Assembly (NCBI RefSeq): GCF_002338065.1
Contig: NZ_DDHJ01000004.1
Coordinates: forward strand, 640,059-704,058
DNA: 64,000 bases
Source of the DNA: Pseudomonas sp. UBA1879
GTDB lineage: Bacteria; Pseudomonadota; Gammaproteobacteria; Pseudomonadales; Pseudomonadaceae
Direction: 5' to 3'
The first letter of the stretch is position 1, and each line of letters opens with the position of its first letter. This document shows positions 51,669 through 60,230 of this stretch, one piece after another. The translations under genes were made by a program, and so were the position numbers. The notes under the pieces are model-generated. The model saw only the letters and a program-made list of their open reading frames with translations, was not told where the DNA came from and searched no databases.

Positions 51669-52388
51669 ATGCGCCAAGATGTGCCTCGAGCGGTGACGAC
51701 CATTTGCAATGCCTTGCAGGAGCAGATCGAACACGGTCTGTTGCCCCCCGGCAGTAAATTGCCTGCCGAACGCAAGCTGAGCGAAGTGTTCGACACCACG
51801 CGAATCACCCTGCGCGAGGCCTTGGTGCAACTGGAGGCCCAAGGGCTGATCTATCGCGAAGAGCGTCGGGGCTGGTTCATCTCGCCGCCGCGTCTGGCCT
51901 ATGACTTGATGCGCCGCAGCCATTTTCACGCGATGGTCAAAGCTCAAGGTCGTGTGCCTGCGACGCAAGTGATCTCGGCGCGACTGCAACCTGCGTCAGC
52001 GGCGATCTGCGGGTTGCTGCAGTTGCCCGCGTTATCCAGCGTGATCCAGATCTGCCGCGCTCGCCGCATCGACGAGCGACTGGTTTTGTACGTCGAGCAC
52101 TACCTGAACCCCGATTACTTCCCGCAGATGCTCGACTTCGATCTGAACCAGTCGCTGACCGAACTCTACGCCCGCCATTACGACATTCGTTACGGCCAAG
52201 TGCGTTTCGAGATGGTGCCGACGGCATTACCTGTTGAAGCCGCCGCGGCGTTGAAGGTGTCGATCGGCAGCCCCGGCTTGCGGATTGCCAGGGTCAACCA
52301 TGACCAGCGCGGAAGGCTGATCGATTGCGACCTGGAGTATTGGCGGCACGATGCGATCCACGTGAGCGCGGTGGTGGGGGAGTTGTAG
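51669..52388 (+). CDS. GntR/UTRA transcription regulator
   Basis: 239 aa from ATG 51669 (MRQDVPRAVTTICNALQ); an ATG 12 bp upstream is possible. Winged-helix domain, residues about 8-75, with LPPGSKLPAERKLSEVFDTTRITLREALVQLEAQGLI; UTRA ligand-binding domain from about 85. It is divergent from the ABC operon and very likely controls it through the TGGTCTA sites; UTRA would bind the imported compound or a product. Confidence 0.9.
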   Translation: MRQDVPRAVTTICNALQEQIEHGLLPPGSKLPAERKLSEVFDTTRITLREALVQLEAQGLIYREERRGWFISPPRLAYDLMRRSHFHAMVKAQGRVPATQVISARLQPASAAICGLLQLPALSSVIQICRARRIDERLVLYVEHYLNPDYFPQMLDFDLNQSLTELYARHYDIRYGQVRFEMVPTALPVEAAAALKVSIGSPGLRIARVNHDQRGRLIDCDLEYWRHDAIHVSAVVGEL

Positions 52389-52430
52389 GGGCATTGATGA
52401 ACAGCGCAACTCCGCTTCTGGCCGTAGGCG

Positions 52431-52517
52431 GTGGGAGCCGGCTTGCTGGCGAATACGGTGGATCAGCGACATCGTTGGTGACTGACCCACCGCTTTCGCC
52501 AGCAAGCCGGCTCCCAC
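52431..52517. repeat. REPIN, downstream flank of the Rieske module
   Basis: Arms GTGGGAGCCGGCTTGCTGGC and GCCAGCAAGCCGGCTCCCAC. Its central segment is almost the same as that of 55149-55236, on the other side of the two-gene Rieske unit. Confidence 0.85.
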
Positions 52518-52558
52518 GGGGATATCAATTGCGGGTCGTGCTGTGTCGTTTCGATGAC

Positions 52559-53701
52559 CTACAAATCAATCACCAGATCCGACGTCGGCTTGCTGCAGCA
52601 CAACAGTCGCAGGCCTTTGTCGATCTCGCGCTGACGAATCCCGCCGTTGTGCTTCATGTCCACGGTGCCGTGCAAGAGCGCCGTCTTGCAGGTGCCGCAC
52701 ACGCCTTGGCTGCACGATGACGGCACGATGGCGCCGGCCTTTTTCGCGGCCGACAACACGGTCTGCGTGGCGGGCATGCTGAAGGTCTTGCCGGAGCGGG
52801 ACAGAGTGACGGTGAACCGCTTCTCCCCCTGCTCGACACTTGGCGCGGCTTCGATCAACGGCGCTTCCACCAACGCCGTAATGTCGAAGCTCTCTTCGTG
52901 ATAATGGGCGAAATCGAAGCCGCCGTTTTTCAACAGCGTCTTCACCGCATCCATGTAGCCCTTCGGCCCACAGGTGAAAATTTCGCGGTCTCTGAAATCC
53001 GGCACGGCCTCGCTCAATAACTCCAGGCTCAAGCGCCCGAGCGGCCCCTGCCAGCCCACATCAGCCCCTAAGCCCTCGCACACATTCAGCACCCGCAGGC
53101 CGGGCATCAGCGCCTGCAGGCGGTTGAGTTCATCGTGGAACACGATATCGGCAGGCGTGCGCGCGTTGTGGACGAAGGTGATGTCCAGATGCGCCGACAG
53201 GTCAAAACCCGCGCGGGTCATGGACATCAAGGGTGTGACCCCCGAGCCCGCCGACAGGTACAGCAACTTGGTGGCAGGATGGCCGACCGGGGTGAAACTG
53301 CCTGCCGGCCCTGACGCGCTAAGGGTGTCGCCCGCCCGCAGGTTGTCATGCAGCCAATTCGACACCACCCCGCTCAGCACCCGTTTGACCGTGATCGAAA
53401 ACGAGAAGGGCCGCGTCGGCGATGATGACAGCGTGTAGCAACGGGCGAGGGTCTGACCCTCGATGACCGGTGCAATCGTGATGAACTGACCCGGCTCGAA
53501 ACTCAGCGCGTTGAAGTCAGGGCAACGAAAGCTGAAGGTCTTGACGTCATGGGTTTCGTCGCGCACATCGCAGCACAGCAGGGCTTTCTGCTCGCCGCTG
53601 TTCCACTGCGCGCCATACGCGCTCCAGGTGTCTACGTCGGTAAAGCGCTGCCGGGAAGACGCGTTACCGAGCTGGGTAGGCAAAGTCTCGAATCGTGTCA
53701 T
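52559..53701 (-). CDS. Ferredoxin-NAD(P)H reductase of a Rieske oxygenase
   Basis: 380 aa from ATG 53701 (AGGA 6 bp upstream). An FAD domain (ARCYTLSSSP) and NAD domain (LYLSAGSGVTPLMSM, TCGPKGYMD) precede a C-terminal plant-type [2Fe-2S] ferredoxin with ligands CSQGVCGTC and a last Cys in LLCCSKP. It resembles GbcB, the reductase of glycine betaine monooxygenase. It lies 9 bp after the Rieske gene and passes electrons to it. Confidence 0.9.
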   Translation of the reverse strand: MTRFETLPTQLGNASSRQRFTDVDTWSAYGAQWNSGEQKALLCCDVRDETHDVKTFSFRCPDFNALSFEPGQFITIAPVIEGQTLARCYTLSSSPTRPFSFSITVKRVLSGVVSNWLHDNLRAGDTLSASGPAGSFTPVGHPATKLLYLSAGSGVTPLMSMTRAGFDLSAHLDITFVHNARTPADIVFHDELNRLQALMPGLRVLNVCEGLGADVGWQGPLGRLSLELLSEAVPDFRDREIFTCGPKGYMDAVKTLLKNGGFDFAHYHEESFDITALVEAPLIEAAPSVEQGEKRFTVTLSRSGKTFSMPATQTVLSAAKKAGAIVPSSCSQGVCGTCKTALLHGTVDMKHNGGIRQREIDKGLRLLCCSKPTSDLVIDL

Positions 53702-53710
53702 GATCATTCC

Positions 53711-54967
53711 TCACACACCGTGGGCCGCAAGCCGCGCGGCGTACCAGCGTGAAAACTGATCGACGTAGGATTCGGTAAACGCTGAAAACGGGCCGGGTGA
53801 GTACGCGGGGTCTTGGGTGCCGCTGTGGGTGATCGCCACCAGATTCGCGTCTTGCTGGTTGGTGGCATTCCACACCTCAACCAGCTTGTCGACGTGGTAA
53901 TCCACGCCTTCGACGGCATCGGCGTTGACCAGCCATTTGGTGCGCACCAGGGTTTTGCCCGGCTCCAGCGGAATGATGTAGGCAATCACCGCGTGATCGC
54001 TCATGACGTGGGTCCAGGAGTTGTGGGTCCACAGGTGCACATCGCCCAGATCGCGGCGGGACAAATCGCCAAACAGCTTGGTGCAGGCGACGCGGGTGTC
54101 GAGGGTTTGCGATTCGCCATTGCCAGCGATCACCAAACGCTGCGTACGAAATTGCGTCACGGCGTCCACGTCCAGATGCTCGACGGTGTCGCAGATGAAG
54201 CCTTCGTCCTCCCAGCTTTTTTTCGCGGCGGCGTTGCGCTGTTCGTATTCGTCCAGCGCTTTAAGGGATTCTTCACTCAGCCCATCGGCGCAAAAGCCGA
54301 AGTCTTCTGGCAGGAATGAAGCGGTGAGTTCCGGGTGAGTGCCCGCGCAGTGATAACACTCGCGATTATTCTCGATCACGAGTTTCCAATTGCCGTTTTC
54401 GATGATTTCCGATTCATGGGCAATTTTGCTGTGGGTCATGTTGTACGGCGCGAATCGCGGGTTCATGGTTTGTTCAAGGTGCGCAATGTCTTCCGGCGGG
54501 TGTTCACCTAGACACACGAATATATGTGCGCCGACCACTTGGGTATGAACGGGAATCAGACTTCTGCAATTGGCATTGAAGTCTTTGCCCATGTGCGCGG
54601 CATGTTTGAGGCTGCCGTCCAGGTCGTATGTCCATTGGTGATAAGGGCAGACCAACATGCCCACCGTGGACTTGCCCGCCGGTTTCAACCGCGCCCCGCG
54701 ATGGCGGCAGACATTACGAAATGCCTGTATCTGCTCGTCGTCGTCGCGCACCAGCAGGATTGAAGATTTGCCAATGTCGATGGTTGAAACATCGCCCGGT
54801 TCGGGAATGTCCGCGGTCACGCCGACCAATATCCAGTGTTGGTTGAAGAAGATATGCACATCGTTTTCAAAGATATCTTCACGCCCGAACAACGCGCCGT
54901 TCATGCCATGACCGGGCGTTCGCGTGGCAACTAACTGGCGATGAAAATCGACGGCGGCAATGCTCAT
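53711..54967 (-). CDS. Rieske non-haem iron oxygenase, quaternary-amine demethylase type
   Basis: 418 aa. The Rieske cluster has CRHRG and CPYHQW; the catalytic iron site has NNRECYHCAGTHPEL with the distal Asp in the C-terminal part. It is of the GbcA/Stc2 length and style, proteins that remove a methyl group from glycine betaine or proline betaine and release formaldehyde. Substrate: proline betaine (stachydrine) is favoured because a ProC paralogue and an N-methylproline demethylase-like gene lie next door; glycine betaine is the alternative. Confidence 0.87.
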   Translation of the reverse strand: MSIAAVDFHRQLVATRTPGHGMNGALFGREDIFENDVHIFFNQHWILVGVTADIPEPGDVSTIDIGKSSILLVRDDDEQIQAFRNVCRHRGARLKPAGKSTVGMLVCPYHQWTYDLDGSLKHAAHMGKDFNANCRSLIPVHTQVVGAHIFVCLGEHPPEDIAHLEQTMNPRFAPYNMTHSKIAHESEIIENGNWKLVIENNRECYHCAGTHPELTASFLPEDFGFCADGLSEESLKALDEYEQRNAAAKKSWEDEGFICDTVEHLDVDAVTQFRTQRLVIAGNGESQTLDTRVACTKLFGDLSRRDLGDVHLWTHNSWTHVMSDHAVIAYIIPLEPGKTLVRTKWLVNADAVEGVDYHVDKLVEVWNATNQQDANLVAITHSGTQDPAYSPGPFSAFTESYVDQFSRWYAARLAAHGV

Positions 54968-55148
54968 GGCTGCACCTCAAAAGGCGGGGTCTTATAGGGG
55001 ATGTGATCGATGGGCCCAGTATCGAGAGGGCCGAAAAAGGCGTCAACGCGCTATATTTTCACGTTCGCATAGCTGGAAGTTATGGGAGATCAGGGCGCCG
55101 ACTCTTTTGGACGTCTACAGAGCGGTTAGCGTTAGGTGCTCTGAAATT

Positions 55149-55236
55149 GTGGAAGCCGGCTCGCTGGCGAATACGCTGGATCAGCGACATCGTTGGTGAC
55201 TGATTCACCGCTTTCGCCAGCAAGCCGGCTCCCACA
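55149..55236. repeat. REPIN, upstream flank of the Rieske module
   Basis: Arms GTGGAAGCCGGCTCGCTGGC and GCCAGCAAGCCGGCTCCCAC; shares TGGATCAGCGACATCGTTGG with 52431-52517. It lies in the 302-bp gap 54968-55269, which also holds the Rieske gene promoter but no further gene. Confidence 0.85.
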
Positions 55237-55269
55237 GTGCAAGGTGCGCCAGATGGTTCTGCCGCATCC

Positions 55270-56175
55270 TCAAGATCCGTCACGTAACCAGTTGACCAAC
55301 CCCTGCACCAGCGGCGTGGCCTTGCGCCCATTCGGCACAACCACGTAATAGGCATCCTTGGGTCTGACCACATAGGACGTCAGCCGCACCAACTCCCCTC
55401 GCGCCAGCAACGGTTCCAGCAGCCTGTTCCAGCCCAGTGCCACGCCGTGTCCCTGCAACGCGGCCTGAATGGTGTCGGTGTACGAACTGCACCGCAGGGC
55501 GTATTTGAGGCGAGGACGTTCGTCACCCAGGGCCTTGAACCAGCCGTTCCAGGTCATCCAGCCTTCCAGCGTGGCGTCGGAATCGATCAGCTCCACATGC
55601 ATGAAGTCTTCCGCCGAGACCGGCGCGGTGTGGGTCGCCAACCAGCCCGGCGAACACACCGGAAATACCTCTTCGTCGAGCAGGAAGATCGACGTGCCGT
55701 CATCCCATTTGCCGTCGCCGTAACGTACGGCCAAGTCAATATCGTCGCTGCGCAGATCCGGGGTCAGCATGTGGGTGACCAGCCGCAGGTGCAGGTTCGG
55801 TTGCTCCCGTCGCAACGCGCCCAGTCGCGGCAGAATCCGCAGTTGCGAAAACGCGGCAGTGCTGGCGAGGACGATTTCCTGCTCGCTGATACCTTCGTGG
55901 ATTTTGTCGAACACCCCGGCGACCCGTTGCAGGGATTCAGAGGTCACCGAAAACAGCGTGTAGCCCTCGCTGGTCAGCTTGATCGCCCGGTGCAGGCGAT
56001 GGAACAGTCGGGTGCCGAGGGTTTCTTCCAGAAAACGAATCTGCTTGCTGACCGCCGCCTGCGTGACCCCCAGTTCCTGCGCCGCAAGGGTGAAGCTGCT
56101 AAGCCGGGCCACAGCCTCGAACACCAACAGTGCCGTCATCGACGGGATCAGGCGGCGATAGCCTTTGACCTTCAT
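55270..56175 (-). CDS. LysR-type transcription regulator, GcvA-like
   Basis: 301 aa from ATG 56175 (AAGGAAG 10 bp upstream); a 51-bp longer start at 56226 has no ribosome site. The winged helix is IPSMTALLVFEAVARLSSFTLAAQELGVTQAAVSKQI, followed by the substrate-binding domain. GcvA/AmpR-like N-terminus. It sits between the Rieske pair and the tetR gene and may activate the Rieske genes. Ligand unknown. Confidence 0.9.
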   Translation of the reverse strand: MKVKGYRRLIPSMTALLVFEAVARLSSFTLAAQELGVTQAAVSKQIRFLEETLGTRLFHRLHRAIKLTSEGYTLFSVTSESLQRVAGVFDKIHEGISEQEIVLASTAAFSQLRILPRLGALRREQPNLHLRLVTHMLTPDLRSDDIDLAVRYGDGKWDDGTSIFLLDEEVFPVCSPGWLATHTAPVSAEDFMHVELIDSDATLEGWMTWNGWFKALGDERPRLKYALRCSSYTDTIQAALQGHGVALGWNRLLEPLLARGELVRLTSYVVRPKDAYYVVVPNGRKATPLVQGLVNWLRDGS

Positions 56176-56265
56176 CGATGGCGCTTCCTTTTCCAGCGCG
56201 TTTTGAGGGGGTGAGTCGGACTGCATGGGCGCGCCAAATGCGGTCGATTGACAGAGCGTCGCTCG

Positions 56266-56285
56266 AATGTACACGGATGTACATC
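56266..56285. promoter_or_regulatory. Candidate TetR operator, tetR side
   Basis: AATGTACA (56266-56273) followed by the perfect 10-bp palindrome GATGTACATC (56276-56285), inside a larger CGCTCG...CGAGCG inverted repeat. The site is 56 bp before the tetR start, and the same element occurs in the demethylase promoter. Confidence 0.65.
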
Positions 56286-56340
56286 AAACGAGCGGGGGCG
56301 TACAGTTCATTCACTCATAATCGAACAAAGGCGACATCCG

Positions 56341-57045
56341 ATGTCGGTATCAGGCAAGGAACGAGGCAAAACCCAGGACTCCGGATGGCGTGGGTCGCCC
56401 GAAGGATGGCTGGAAGCCGCTTACGATGCCTTGAAGGAGTCCGGTGTGGACGCGGTGCGCGTCATGCCGCTGGCCAAGCGTCTGAACCTCTCGCGCACCA
56501 GCTTCTACTGGTTCTTTCAGGACCGCGAACAACTGCTCGCCGCCTTGCTGGCCCGCTGGAAGGACAACAACACCGGCGGCATGGTCAAGCAGTCCGAAAG
56601 CTACGCGGAAAACATCACCGAAGCGATCCTCAATGTCTTCGAGTGCTGGCTGAACCCCGCGCTGTTCGATTCGCAATTCGAGTTCGCCGTGCGCAGCTGG
56701 GCGTTGCAGTCCGAAGAAGTCGCGTCAGAAATTGCCGCTGCGGACGACGCACGCATCAGCGCCTTGGCCGCCATGTTCCGACGTTTCGGCTACGACGCCG
56801 ACGCCGCTGACACACGCGCGCGGACGATTTATCTGACGCAGATCGGTTATATCTCGATGAAGACCAACGAAGACATCACCGAGCGTTTCCGACGCATCCC
56901 GCATTACGTGGCGATCTTCACCGGCAAGGCCCCGAAACGCCGCGAGCTGGACCGTTTCTATGGCGCCTTCGGTTACGCCGAAAAAGAACCGGGCGAGTTC
57001 GTGCCGCTGGCCGAGACCTTCGAAGAGACCGTACATGGCAAATGA
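56341..57045 (+). CDS. TetR/AcrR family regulator
   Basis: 234 aa. The N-terminal helix-turn-helix (GVDAVRVMPLAKRLNLSRTSFYWFFQDREQLLAALL) is at about residues 35-70; the rest is a helical ligand domain. The gene overlaps the ProC paralogue by 11 bp, so they form one operon. TGTACA-type sites upstream of it and at 60066-60109 suggest it controls this locus and itself. Confidence 0.9.
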   Translation: MSVSGKERGKTQDSGWRGSPEGWLEAAYDALKESGVDAVRVMPLAKRLNLSRTSFYWFFQDREQLLAALLARWKDNNTGGMVKQSESYAENITEAILNVFECWLNPALFDSQFEFAVRSWALQSEEVASEIAAADDARISALAAMFRRFGYDADAADTRARTIYLTQIGYISMKTNEDITERFRRIPHYVAIFTGKAPKRRELDRFYGAFGYAEKEPGEFVPLAETFEETVHGK

Positions 57046-57814
57046 GCGCATCGGCATTATCGGCGGCACCGGGTGGTTGGGTGGCGGCCTCGCGCGAGCG
57101 CTGCTCGAGACCGGGTTCATCCCTGCGGATCAATTGATCGTCTCGAACCGCTCCGGGCGTCACCCGCTGGCGGGCACTGGGGCGCAGGTGATGGCCGACA
57201 ATCAGGCGTTGGTGGACGCCAGCGATGTGGTGATCCTGTCCGTGCGCCCCGAGCAATTCAAGGCGCTGAACATTCAAACGTCGGGCAAGCAGGTGATCTC
57301 GTTGATGGCGGGGGTTACGTCTCGGGCGATCCGTTCAGCCACCGGGGCTTGCGTCGTTGTGCGCGCGATGCCCAACGCTGCGATTGAAATTCGCCAGTCG
57401 TTCACGCCATGGCATTGCGCTCAGGGTTTGAACGACGCCGATGTGGCGTTCATTCAAGGGCTGTTCGAATGCGTGGGCACAGCCAGCCGGGTGCCGACGG
57501 AGGAGGGCATCGATTACCTCAGCGCGCTGTCGGGCACAGGACCTGCGTTTCCCGCCCTTTTGATGACGGCGCTGACACGGCACGCCGTTAGCGCAGGCAT
57601 TCCAGAAGAAGTTGCACGGCAGGCCGCGAGAGGAGTGGTGGTGTCGGCGAGTCAGTTGCTGGCCAATCATGATCCTCAAGCCATGATTGATTCGCTGGTG
57701 GCGTATAAGGGCGTCACGGCGGCGGCGTTGCAGAGCCTGATTGATGCGGGGTTTGGGGAGCAGATTGGGCGCGCGGTGCAGGCCGGCGCCGACGTGGCAC
57801 GTAAGGGGATGTGA
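57035..57814 (+). CDS. Pyrroline-5-carboxylate reductase family (ProC paralogue)
   Basis: 259 aa. Rossmann motif IGIIGGTGWLGGGLA at the N-terminus, VVRAMPNAA and the C-terminal dimer helix motif LSGTGPAFPALLM and SLVAYKGVTAAAL. Members reduce pyrroline-5-carboxylate to proline or related cyclic imines. Because it is tied to a betaine-catabolic locus rather than proline biosynthesis, it may work on a cyclic imine produced there; a housekeeping ProC is expected elsewhere. Confidence 0.87.
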   Translation: MANERIGIIGGTGWLGGGLARALLETGFIPADQLIVSNRSGRHPLAGTGAQVMADNQALVDASDVVILSVRPEQFKALNIQTSGKQVISLMAGVTSRAIRSATGACVVVRAMPNAAIEIRQSFTPWHCAQGLNDADVAFIQGLFECVGTASRVPTEEGIDYLSALSGTGPAFPALLMTALTRHAVSAGIPEEVARQAARGVVVSASQLLANHDPQAMIDSLVAYKGVTAAALQSLIDAGFGEQIGRAVQAGADVARKGM

Positions 57815-57859
57815 TCGGCGCCGGGACGTCTGGCTGTTAACCATCAAGGTGGCACAACG

Positions 57860-57950
57860 CTGTGGGAGTGAGCATGCTCACGAAGAGGCCAGATCATTCA
57901 GCCTCTTATTGCCTGACCTTCCACCTTCGTGAGCAGGCTGACTCCCACAG
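57860..57950. repeat. REPIN between converging genes
   Basis: Arms TGTGGGAGTGAGCATGCTCACG and CGTGAGCAGGCTGACTCCCACA, between the ProC paralogue and the demethylase-like gene. Confidence 0.8.
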
Positions 57951-57975
57951 CGGATCGTGTTTGATCCATTGCCTC

Positions 57976-60012
57976 CTACAAATCCTTCACCAACCGCAAC
58001 GCATCATAAATCGCCGCATGGGTATTGCGCGCCGCGACCGCATCGCCAATCCGGAACAGCTGGAAACGTCCCTCAGGGTTGGTCACCAGGTTCTGCGCTT
58101 TCCCGGCGATCAGATCATGCTGTTCCACCGCCCCTTCATTGCTCGACAGCGGGCGCAGCTCGAAATACAGCTCGTCCATCGGCAGGGTGCCGTGGTTGAT
58201 CACCACCTGGTCGACGATGCGCTCCTTGTTGACCCTCCCGTAGTCGCTGCCGAAGATCGCGGCGAGTTTGCCGTCGCGGCGCTGCACGGCTTCTACGCGA
58301 TAGGTCACGGTGAACACCACGTCCAGGTCCTGCAGGCTGCGCATGTAGGGCACCAGGTTCATGGCCATGACTTCCGGCGAGAACGAGCGGTCCGGGGTTA
58401 CAACCTCCAGACGCGCACCGCTCTGGGCGATGACTTCGGCGGCCTGTAATGCTGCATGGTCACCCGCGTCGTCGAAAATCAGCACGTTCTTGCCCGGTTT
58501 GACGTCGCCGGAAATGATGTCCCAGGCCGAGACCACCAGTTCGTTGCCTTCCTTCAGCACCTCGGTGTCGGGCAGGCCGCCGGTGGCGACGATGACCACG
58601 TCCGGCTCCAGGTCCAGCACCGTTTGCCCTTCGGCCCAGGTGTTGAACTGGAACTTCACTCCCAGCCGCTCGCATTGGGCCATGCGCCAGTCGATGATGC
58701 TGATCATCTCGCGACGACGTTCGCTGAGTGACGTCAGGCGAATCTGTCCGCCCGGTCGATCCGCCGCTTCCAGCACCGTCACGTCGTGCCCGCGCTCACC
58801 GGCGACCCGCGCCGCTTCCAACCCACCGGGGCCTGCGCCAATGACCACGACCTTGCGTTTGACCGCTGCCTTGGGAATCTCATGGGGCATGGTGGTTTCG
58901 CGACCGGTCGCCGCGTTGTGAATGCAGTACGCGGCGCCGCCCTGATAAATGCGGTCCAGGCAATAGTTGGCGCCGACGCAGGGACGAATCTCTTCTTCGC
59001 GCTTCTCGATGATCTTGCGCACGATATGCGGGTCGGTCATGTGGGCGCGGGTCATGCCCACCATGTCGACTTTGCCGGAGGCAATCGCATGGCGCGCCGT
59101 GGCGACGTCGGGAATCTTCGCGGCGTGGAAGGTCGGAAAGCCCGTGGCAGCGCGAATCTCGCCGGCGAAATCCAGGTGCGGCGAGTTGCGCATGCCCTGG
59201 ATCGGGATCACGTCGGTCAGCCCGGCGTCGGTGTCGATGTGGCCTTTGACCACGTTGAGGAAATCCACCAGGCCGCTGTCTTTCAGGCGTTTTGAAATCT
59301 CGATGCCGTCTGCAGCGCCGAAGCCACCTGGCAAATCCTCGTCGCCGGTGTAGCGCACGCCGAGCAGGAAGTCTTCGCCGCATTGCTGGCGAATGCCGCG
59401 CAGGATGTCGAAGGTGAAACGCAGGCGATTGTCCAGCGAACCGCCGTAGTCGCCGTCCAGGTCGTTGGTCAGTGGCGACCAGAACTGGTCCATCAAGTGG
59501 CCGTACGCCTGAAGCTCAAGGCCATCCATCCCTGCGGCTTTCATGCGTTCGGCGGCGTCGACGTAATCCTTGATGATGCGCTGAATGTCCCAGTCTTCCA
59601 GCTTCTTGGGGAAGGAGCGGTGAGAGGCTTCGCGCCGATGGGAAGGCGACACCACAGGCAGCCAGTCGGCCTTGTCCCAGCGGGTGCGCCGACCGAGGTG
59701 GGTCAGCTGAATCATCACCGCCGCGCCGTGTTCGTGGCATTCGTCGGTCAGGTCCTTGAGCCAGCCGACCACTTCATCCTTGTACGCCAACACGTTGTTG
59801 AACACCGGCGGGCTGTCGCGGGACACCGCCGCCGACCCTGCGGTCATGGTCAATGCCACACCGGCCTTGGCCCGTTCCACGTGGTAAGCGCGATACAGGT
59901 CCTTGGGCATGCCATCCACCGGGTACGCCGGTTCGTGGGAGGTGGTGATGATGCGGTTGCGCAGGGTCAGGTTTTTGATCTTATAGGGCTGCAGCAGAGG
60001 ATCGCTGGACAT
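57976..60012 (-). CDS. N-methylproline/dimethylglycine demethylase-like flavoprotein
   Basis: 678 aa. The N-terminal TIM barrel (about 1-370) is of the old yellow enzyme/2,4-dienoyl-CoA reductase family. Cysteines in CVGANYCLDR and AAYCIHN lie in the 4Fe-4S region, but CVGANYC has Ala where a second Cys would usually be. Then follow an FAD/NAD part (GAGPGGLEAARV) and VIVATGG. The architecture equals DgcA (dimethylglycine) and StcD-type (N-methylproline) demethylases. In a stachydrine route the second demethylation gives proline and formaldehyde. Divergent from the binding-protein gene. Confidence 0.85.
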   Translation of the reverse strand: MSSDPLLQPYKIKNLTLRNRIITTSHEPAYPVDGMPKDLYRAYHVERAKAGVALTMTAGSAAVSRDSPPVFNNVLAYKDEVVGWLKDLTDECHEHGAAVMIQLTHLGRRTRWDKADWLPVVSPSHRREASHRSFPKKLEDWDIQRIIKDYVDAAERMKAAGMDGLELQAYGHLMDQFWSPLTNDLDGDYGGSLDNRLRFTFDILRGIRQQCGEDFLLGVRYTGDEDLPGGFGAADGIEISKRLKDSGLVDFLNVVKGHIDTDAGLTDVIPIQGMRNSPHLDFAGEIRAATGFPTFHAAKIPDVATARHAIASGKVDMVGMTRAHMTDPHIVRKIIEKREEEIRPCVGANYCLDRIYQGGAAYCIHNAATGRETTMPHEIPKAAVKRKVVVIGAGPGGLEAARVAGERGHDVTVLEAADRPGGQIRLTSLSERRREMISIIDWRMAQCERLGVKFQFNTWAEGQTVLDLEPDVVIVATGGLPDTEVLKEGNELVVSAWDIISGDVKPGKNVLIFDDAGDHAALQAAEVIAQSGARLEVVTPDRSFSPEVMAMNLVPYMRSLQDLDVVFTVTYRVEAVQRRDGKLAAIFGSDYGRVNKERIVDQVVINHGTLPMDELYFELRPLSSNEGAVEQHDLIAGKAQNLVTNPEGRFQLFRIGDAVAARNTHAAIYDALRLVKDL

Positions 60013-60065
60013 GGTGGTGCGCTCCTGGGAGGAACATCAGGCGTGGTTTGACGCGAACGTATGTG

Positions 60066-60109
60066 AAATGTACATGTGTGTCAATCGATGGTGACGCTGG
60101 TGTACATTT
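60066..60109. promoter_or_regulatory. Paired TetR-type operators in the divergent demethylase/binding-protein promoter
   Basis: AAATGTACAT at 60066-60075 and TGTACATTT at 60101-60109, inverted and separated by 25 bp, carry the same TGTACA core as the site before tetR. They lie 54-97 bp upstream of the demethylase start and 122-165 bp before the binding-protein start. Confidence 0.65.
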
Positions 60110-60230
60110 CGCTTGCTACCCCACTCCGTGTGTGGATAAGATCGGCGCAACAGCTGGCCAAAGACTGGCGCGATTCACTCTCTTCACTGCCACACCCAGT
60201 TACACCCATACACAACAGGGGAGATGCACG

